A stretch of 64,000 nucleotides of DNA from Terriglobales bacterium (lineage in GTDB: Bacteria; Acidobacteriota; Terriglobia; Terriglobales; Acidobacteriaceae): assembly GCA_035561515.1 (NCBI GenBank), contig DATMXP010000052.1:1-64000 (forward strand). The letters are read 5' to 3'. A model generated the notes under the pieces. That model saw only the letters and a list, made by a program, of their open reading frames with translations. It ran no database searches and was not told the DNA's origin. Positions 59,472-64,000 of the stretch are shown piece after piece (position 1 is the first letter of the stretch; each line of letters begins with the position of its first letter). The translations under genes and the position numbers were made by a program.

Positions 59472-61893
59472 CTGCCTTCTCTTCGCCGACCGGGCGATAG
59501 AAGAGGCGTTCGCCGTCGCGATAGACCTCGATGAACGCCGGGCGCGTGGTGATCGTGCCCTGGATCAGCGCTTCCGAGAGCGGGTCTTCGATGTACTTCT
59601 GCAACGCGCGGCGTAGCGGACGAGCGCCATAGCTGCGGTCGACGAGCGTCTTGTCGAGGATCCACTTCTTCGCGTCGTCCGTCACCGTGATGGTGATGGA
59701 GCGCTGCATCAGGTTCGCGTTCAACTGCGCGATCATGAGTTCCACGATCTGGATGAGGTCGGTCTCGGTCAGCGCGTTGAAGATGATGATTTCGTCAACG
59801 CGGTTGAGGAACTCGGGGTTGAACGTTTTCTTGACTTCGTTCTTCACGAGCTCTTCGACCTTCTGGCCGACTTCGCCTTCCTTCTCTTCCACCTGGAAGC
59901 CCAGTCCCGTCTTCTTCATCAGGTGACGGGCACCGATGTTGGAGGTCATGATGATGATGGTGTTCTTGAAGTCGACGGTGTTGCCGAGGCCGTCCGTCAA
60001 CTGACCATCTTCAAAGACCTGCAACAGGATGTTGAAGACATCCGGGTGTGCCTTCTCGATTTCGTCGAGCAGCACCACGCTGTAAGGCGCACGCTTCACG
60101 CGCTCGGTGAGCTGGCCGCCCTCTTCGTATCCGACGTATCCCGGAGGCGAACCGATCAGCTTTGAGACCGAGTGCTTCTCCATGAACTCCGACATATCGA
60201 AGCGGATCATGGATTTCTCACTGGCGAACATGAACTGCGCCAGGCTGCGAGCGACTTCCGTCTTGCCGACGCCGGTGGGTCCGAGGAACAGGAACGAGCC
60301 GATGGGGCGGTTCGGGTTCTTCAGGCCGGCACGCGAGCGGCGGATCGCACGGGCAAGAGCGCTGATGGCCTTGTCCTGCGAGATGATGCGCTTGTGCAGC
60401 TCTTCCTCGATACGGAGCAGCTTCTTCGATTCCTCTTCCTTAATGGAAGCAACCGGAACGCCGGTCCAGCGGCTGACGACGTCTTCGATGTCTTCCTTGT
60501 TGACGACGCCGGTGGCCGATTCATCGAGATGATATTTTTCGCGAAGAGCACGCAGGTTCTCGCGCTCCTTGCGTTCTTCGTCCGAATAGAAGCGCGCCTT
60601 TTCGAACTCGTGGTTCGCGATGGCGTTTTCCATGCGGTGAACGATGAACTTGATGCGCTTCTGGACTTCGGTGATCTCCTCGGGCAGCGAAGTCTGGCGG
60701 AGCTTTACGCGCGCGCCGGCTTCGTCGATGAGGTCAATGGCCTTGTCGGGCAAGAAGCGATCGGGAATGTAGCGGTTCGAGTGCGACACGGCGACCTTGA
60801 TGGATTCGTCGGTGTAGCTGACCGCGTGGAATTTTTCGTAGCGTTCCTTGATGCCCATCAGGACCTGGACGGCGTCTTCTTCACCCGGAGGCGGAACCTT
60901 CACGGATTGGAAACGGCGCTCGAGCGAACGGTCTTTTTCAATGGACTTGCGGTACTCGCCGGGCGTGGTGGCTCCGATGCACTGGATTTCGCCACGCGAT
61001 AGAGCCGGCTTCAGGATGTTGGCTGCGTCGAGCGAGCCTTCCGCCGAACCTGCGCCCACGAGCGTGTGAAGCTCGTCGATGAAAATGATGGAATTCTGTG
61101 ACTCCATCAGTTCCTTCATGATGGTCTTCAGGCGCTCTTCGAACTGGCCGCGGTACTTGGTACCGGCGACGATCAACGAGAGGTCGAGGGCCAGGATGCG
61201 CTTGTCGGCGAGGAAGGACGGGACGTCGCCGTCGGCAATGCGCTGGGCAAGGCCTTCGACGATGGCGGTCTTTCCGACGCCGGGTTCGCCGATGAGCACC
61301 GGGTTGTTCTTGGTGCGACGGCAAAGAATCTGGACAACACGCTCGAGTTCGGCGTCGCGTCCGACCAGTGGATCGAGCTGGCTGTCCATGGCGGATTGCG
61401 TCAGGTCGCGCGAGAATTCGGCGAGCAGGGAAGATTCGCGGTTCCGCTGCGGAGCGGCCTTTTCCTGCGACGTGCGAGCGAGTTCCTCGCGCACGGCAGA
61501 GAGGCGGAGTCCGCGCTCATGGAGGATTTCAGCGGCGAAGCATTTCTCTTCGCGTAAGAGTCCTAATAGAAGATGTTCGGTACCGATGTGCTTGTGCGAC
61601 AAGCGCTCGGCTTCTTCGGCGGCGTAGGCGAGCACGCGCTTACATTCGTTGCTCAACGGCAGGTCCACCGAGGTCGAGACCTTTTCACGAATCGTGGTGT
61701 GGCCTTCGATCTGCTTGCGGATGGATTCCACCGAGGCGTGCGACCGCAAAAACCGGTTGGTTAGGGCCTTATCTTCGCGCAGGAGTCCGAGCAACAAGTG
61801 CTCAGTCTCGATGTACGGAGAGCCAAACTGGCTGGCTTCGTACCGCGCAAAGAAGATCACGCGCCTGGCTTTCTCGGTGTAACGTTCAAACAT
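59446..61893 (-). CDS. clpC: ATP-dependent Clp protease ATP-binding subunit ClpC
   Basis: An 815-residue Hsp100 unfoldase that feeds ClpP. Two N-terminal Clp repeats (YIETEHLLLGLLRED; HIGTEHLLLGLLREE), the first AAA+ module with GEPGVGKT near 208, a middle coiled-coil/UVR-like segment (FEKARFYSDEERKERENLRAL), and the second AAA+ module with GPTGVGKT near 540. GGGAGAAGAGGG lies about 6 nt before the ATG. No ctsR or mcsAB is adjacent, unlike Firmicutes. Confidence 0.95.
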   Translation of the reverse strand: MFERYTEKARRVIFFARYEASQFGSPYIETEHLLLGLLREDKALTNRFLRSHASVESIRKQIEGHTTIREKVSTSVDLPLSNECKRVLAYAAEEAERLSHKHIGTEHLLLGLLREEKCFAAEILHERGLRLSAVREELARTSQEKAAPQRNRESSLLAEFSRDLTQSAMDSQLDPLVGRDAELERVVQILCRRTKNNPVLIGEPGVGKTAIVEGLAQRIADGDVPSFLADKRILALDLSLIVAGTKYRGQFEERLKTIMKELMESQNSIIFIDELHTLVGAGSAEGSLDAANILKPALSRGEIQCIGATTPGEYRKSIEKDRSLERRFQSVKVPPPGEEDAVQVLMGIKERYEKFHAVSYTDESIKVAVSHSNRYIPDRFLPDKAIDLIDEAGARVKLRQTSLPEEITEVQKRIKFIVHRMENAIANHEFEKARFYSDEERKERENLRALREKYHLDESATGVVNKEDIEDVVSRWTGVPVASIKEEESKKLLRIEEELHKRIISQDKAISALARAIRRSRAGLKNPNRPIGSFLFLGPTGVGKTEVARSLAQFMFASEKSMIRFDMSEFMEKHSVSKLIGSPPGYVGYEEGGQLTERVKRAPYSVVLLDEIEKAHPDVFNILLQVFEDGQLTDGLGNTVDFKNTIIIMTSNIGARHLMKKTGLGFQVEEKEGEVGQKVEELVKNEVKKTFNPEFLNRVDEIIIFNALTETDLIQIVELMIAQLNANLMQRSITITVTDDAKKWILDKTLVDRSYGARPLRRALQKYIEDPLSEALIQGTITTRPAFIEVYRDGERLFYRPVGEEKAEGVLLYTN

Positions 61894-61988
61894 TGATTAC
61901 CCTCTTCTCCCTGTAGACCTTGGGAACGACGATGTTTGTCGCCGATTGCCCTGCCGTAGCCACGGTAAGGCTCCTGTGCCGTTGCCAA

Positions 61989-62008
61989 CCCGCCGCGGTT
62001 ACGGCGGG
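61989..62008 (-). terminator. Hairpin after lolD
   Basis: A perfect 7-bp stem CCCGCCG/CGGCGGG with a 6-nt loop, 20 nt after the lolD stop; no T-run follows on either strand. Confidence 0.4.
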
Positions 62009-62028
62009 AACTGCCCTTCCAAAAACCA

Positions 62029-62733
62029 TCACACCGGAAGCGATTCCGGGGAGACCTCTTCGAGCCGCCCGCGTTCCAAACGGAACACGCGGTCACAACG
62101 ACGCGCGAAAGCGAGATTGTGGGTGGCAATAAGGGAGGTCAACCGGTAGTCGCGATGCAGCCGGGAGATCAATTCGAATACCGCCTCGGCTGTCGTGTTG
62201 TCGAGATCGCCTGTCGGTTCATCCGCTAACAACAACTGCGGGTTCGTAACCAGAGCCCGGGCAATCGCAACCCGCTGTTGCTCACCGCCGGATAACTCCC
62301 CGGTACGGTGATGCGCCCGGTCTTCGAGTCCAACTTCACGCAACCACTTACGAGCCTCTGAGTCGGCTTCTTTCTGGCCGGTGCCCCGCATGAGCAGTGG
62401 CATGGCCACGTTCTCCGCCGCGGTGAATTCCGGCAACAGGTAATGAAATTGCCAGACATACCCAATCGAACGGTTTCTAAAATCCGCCGCAGCTTCGTCG
62501 GAGAGTGATTGCAACTTCAATTGGGCGCAGTATACGTCACCCTCAGAAGCGCTATCAAGCGCGCCGAGGATGTGCAAAAGGGTACTTTTACCGGCACCAC
62601 TTTGGCCGACGATGGCGACCATCTCCCCCCTCCGGATTTGGAAGGACAAGTTGTCAAAGATCACCAGGTCTGATCTGCCCGACCGAAAAACCTTGCGTAA
62701 ATTTTCGGCTCGCAGAACCTCGGTCTGTTCCAT
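62029..62733 (-). CDS. lolD: LolD-type ABC transporter ATPase
   Basis: A 234-residue ATPase of the lipoprotein-releasing LolCDE group or close MacB relatives. Walker A GQSGAGKST near 38-46, Q-loop region YVWQFHYLLPEF, signature LSGGEQQR, Walker B LLLADEPTGDLD. It powers extraction of lipoproteins from the inner membrane. ATG 62733 matches the family start. It lies 211 nt after the permease gene on the same strand. Confidence 0.88.
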   Translation of the reverse strand: MEQTEVLRAENLRKVFRSGRSDLVIFDNLSFQIRRGEMVAIVGQSGAGKSTLLHILGALDSASEGDVYCAQLKLQSLSDEAAADFRNRSIGYVWQFHYLLPEFTAAENVAMPLLMRGTGQKEADSEARKWLREVGLEDRAHHRTGELSGGEQQRVAIARALVTNPQLLLADEPTGDLDNTTAEAVFELISRLHRDYRLTSLIATHNLAFARRCDRVFRLERGRLEEVSPESLPV

Positions 62734-62905
62734 TGGATGCAGGCGTAACTCCCCACGGTGCAATTTCGGCCACGGCCTTAGCGCCGACGCCTTAACCTGA
62801 AGCCTTGACGTATTAGACCACGACACCGTCATTTTGATTCCCACAACTCGTCACAAAAGTTCTCTTCGAGGTTACTGCTGTGCCGGAATGGGACTTGATT
62901 TGTCA

Positions 62906-62923
62906 ATCACAGCGCACTGTGAT
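62906..62923. promoter_or_regulatory. Inverted repeat between permease gene and lolD
   Basis: ATCACAG-CGCA-CTGTGAT, perfect 7-nt arms. It could be an operator or an mRNA hairpin; no T-run follows. Confidence 0.35.
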
Positions 62924-62944
62924 GAAAATCACCACACTTTTGGA

Positions 62945-64000
62945 CTATTCGTAACGGAGGGCTTCGGCGGGATAAATGCGGGCGGCGGCGATGGCGGGGT
63001 AGATGGTTGCGATCAGCGAGATGCCAATCGAAACCAGTGCGACGATGACGCCGTCGATCACGCGAGGTGCGAAGGGTACGTAGTCGATGGAGTAGACCTC
63101 GGCTGAGAGCGAGAGCAGCTTGTAGTGCCCGGCAGCGAGGGACAGTGAGTAGCCGAGAATGACGCCGATGATAGTTCCAACGATGCCGATAAGGACACCC
63201 TGGGCCATGAAGATCCGTTGTACCTGGCCGCGGCGAGCCCCCATGGAGCGAAGGACGGCAATGTCCCTGGTCTTTTCCATCACCATCATGATGAGCGAGA
63301 TCAGGATATTAAGAGCAGCCACAAAGACGATGAGGCCGATGGTTATAAAGGTTACGACCCGTTCCAGGCGTAGGGCCCGAAACAGCGCCTGATTCTGTTC
63401 CATCCAGTTCGTTGCCATGAAGCCTTTTCCAGCTTCCTGCTGGAGCGTACTCCCGATCTCGCCTGCCTTGTAGATATCGTCCACTTTGAATTCGAGTACA
63501 GAGACGACGTCGCCAAGCCCAAAGAGCGACTGTGCGGAGGAGAGGCGAGTAAACGCCCAAGTGGCGTCGTAGTCGTAGAACCCGGAATTGAAGATTCCCA
63601 CTACCCGGAAACGAACATACTTAGGAACCAGTCCGAAAGGAGTGAGCTCCCCCTGCGGGCTGGTAACCAAAACGATGGACCCGATGGTGGCGCCCAGGTC
63701 GTCGGCCATCTCGCGACCAAGAACGATGGGAGGCATGGCGGCTAGGCGTGACTGCACGTCAGAAAGGTCGTCGGGTTCACTACCGGCCGCCGCTGGCTTC
63801 GCCGGCGCTGCCTGGGGATTGAGAGCGTCGGTGGAGCCGACGTTCACGGTTTGAAGAAGATCAGAGACTCTGCGTTCGTACTCAGGAATAACACCCTTGA
63901 TGACGGCGCCTTTGGCTTTCGATCCTCGGGAGATAAGTACCTGCTCATACAAAGCCGGGGCGGAGGCCAGCACGTGGGGTGTTTTGCCGAGCCGATCAGT
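62945..64000 (-). CDS. LolC/LolE-type ABC permease (partial, cut by window edge)
   Basis: 352 residues visible; the reading frame stays open to the last base of the window, so the N-terminus lies outside. A MacB-like periplasmic domain (ASAPALYEQVLIS; LGATIGSIVLV; WMEQNQALFRALRLE) is followed by three C-terminal spans of the FtsX fold (FITIGLIVFVAALNILISL; VLIGIVGTIIGVILGYSL; VIVALVSIGISLIATI). It pairs with the LolD ATPase downstream to release lipoproteins. Confidence 0.88.
   Translation of the reverse strand, partial: TDRLGKTPHVLASAPALYEQVLISRGSKAKGAVIKGVIPEYERRVSDLLQTVNVGSTDALNPQAAPAKPAAAGSEPDDLSDVQSRLAAMPPIVLGREMADDLGATIGSIVLVTSPQGELTPFGLVPKYVRFRVVGIFNSGFYDYDATWAFTRLSSAQSLFGLGDVVSVLEFKVDDIYKAGEIGSTLQQEAGKGFMATNWMEQNQALFRALRLERVVTFITIGLIVFVAALNILISLIMMVMEKTRDIAVLRSMGARRGQVQRIFMAQGVLIGIVGTIIGVILGYSLSLAAGHYKLLSLSAEVYSIDYVPFAPRVIDGVIVALVSIGISLIATIYPAIAAARIYPAEALRYE

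Overview
The window looks like the chromosome of a Gram-negative, GC-rich bacterium, most likely an acidobacterium of the Koribacter/Terriglobia type. The evidence is indirect. Outer-membrane biogenesis genes are present (lpxB, a LolCDE-type ABC transporter, a TonB C-terminal domain, a lipoprotein). So is a complete coenzyme F420 operon, a CIRCE/HrcA heat-shock operon, many TPR and secreted proteins, and intergenic DNA rich in short dispersed repeats of kinds I associate with acidobacterial genomes. No rRNA, tRNA, CRISPR array or transposase gene was seen.

Layout. 1-4800: repeat-rich leader, a secreted alpha/beta hydrolase, a lipoprotein and a TPR protein. 4860-7450: cydAB (cytochrome bd oxidase) behind a textbook CRP-type palindrome. 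7500-12220: Mrp ATPase, then hrcA-grpE-dnaJ under a CIRCE operator (no dnaK between grpE and dnaJ), then rsmE. 12310-22580: a helicase-nuclease, a 19-residue Lys/Ala peptide gene with its own promoter and terminator, a CPBP protease, thiolase, a multi-PAS histidine kinase and a ComM-type ATPase. 22700-28870: a carbamoyl-phosphate/ornithine cluster (cDPG-synthetase-like GTPase, ornithine carbamoyltransferase, carbamate kinase, an aberrant aspartate-type carbamoyltransferase, ornithine aminotransferase), interrupted by an S23-type four-helix-bundle gene between inverted heptamer repeats. 28900-30260: ada and a glutaredoxin-like gene. 30257-35684 (minus strand): cofG-cofD-cofC-cofE-cofH-F420:NADP reductase, tightly coupled.

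35700-41500: AAA_28 ATPase, XdhC-like protein, secreted beta-sandwich protein, PpiD/SurA-like isomerase and malQ. 41439-44477: treY, tail-to-tail and overlapping with malQ. 44500-47700: a hemerythrin, a small protein plus 3-hydroxyacyl-CoA dehydrogenase, and a small protein plus MidA-like methyltransferase. 47687-55092 (minus): a catalytically dead M1-peptidase/TPR protein, lpxB, a membrane-anchored trypsin-like protease, a secreted helix-hairpin-helix protein, a PilZ-GAF-TonB fusion and a small GNAT. 55093-55773: repeat-rich DNA. 55774-64000: a secreted hypothetical, kup, a Tat-exported hemerythrin flanked by two copies of the clpC 3' end, clpC, lolD and a LolC/E permease cut by the window edge.

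The most interesting points are: the carbamoyl cluster, with no arginine deiminase and with a carbamoyltransferase that has lost two aspartate-binding residues; the S23 element inside that cluster; the 19-residue basic peptide gene; the PilZ-GAF-TonB architecture; the paired 110-nt intergenic repeat upstream of two secreted-protein genes; and the duplicated clpC tail around the hemerythrin gene. All functional assignments come from motif and family recognition by eye; no database search was run.
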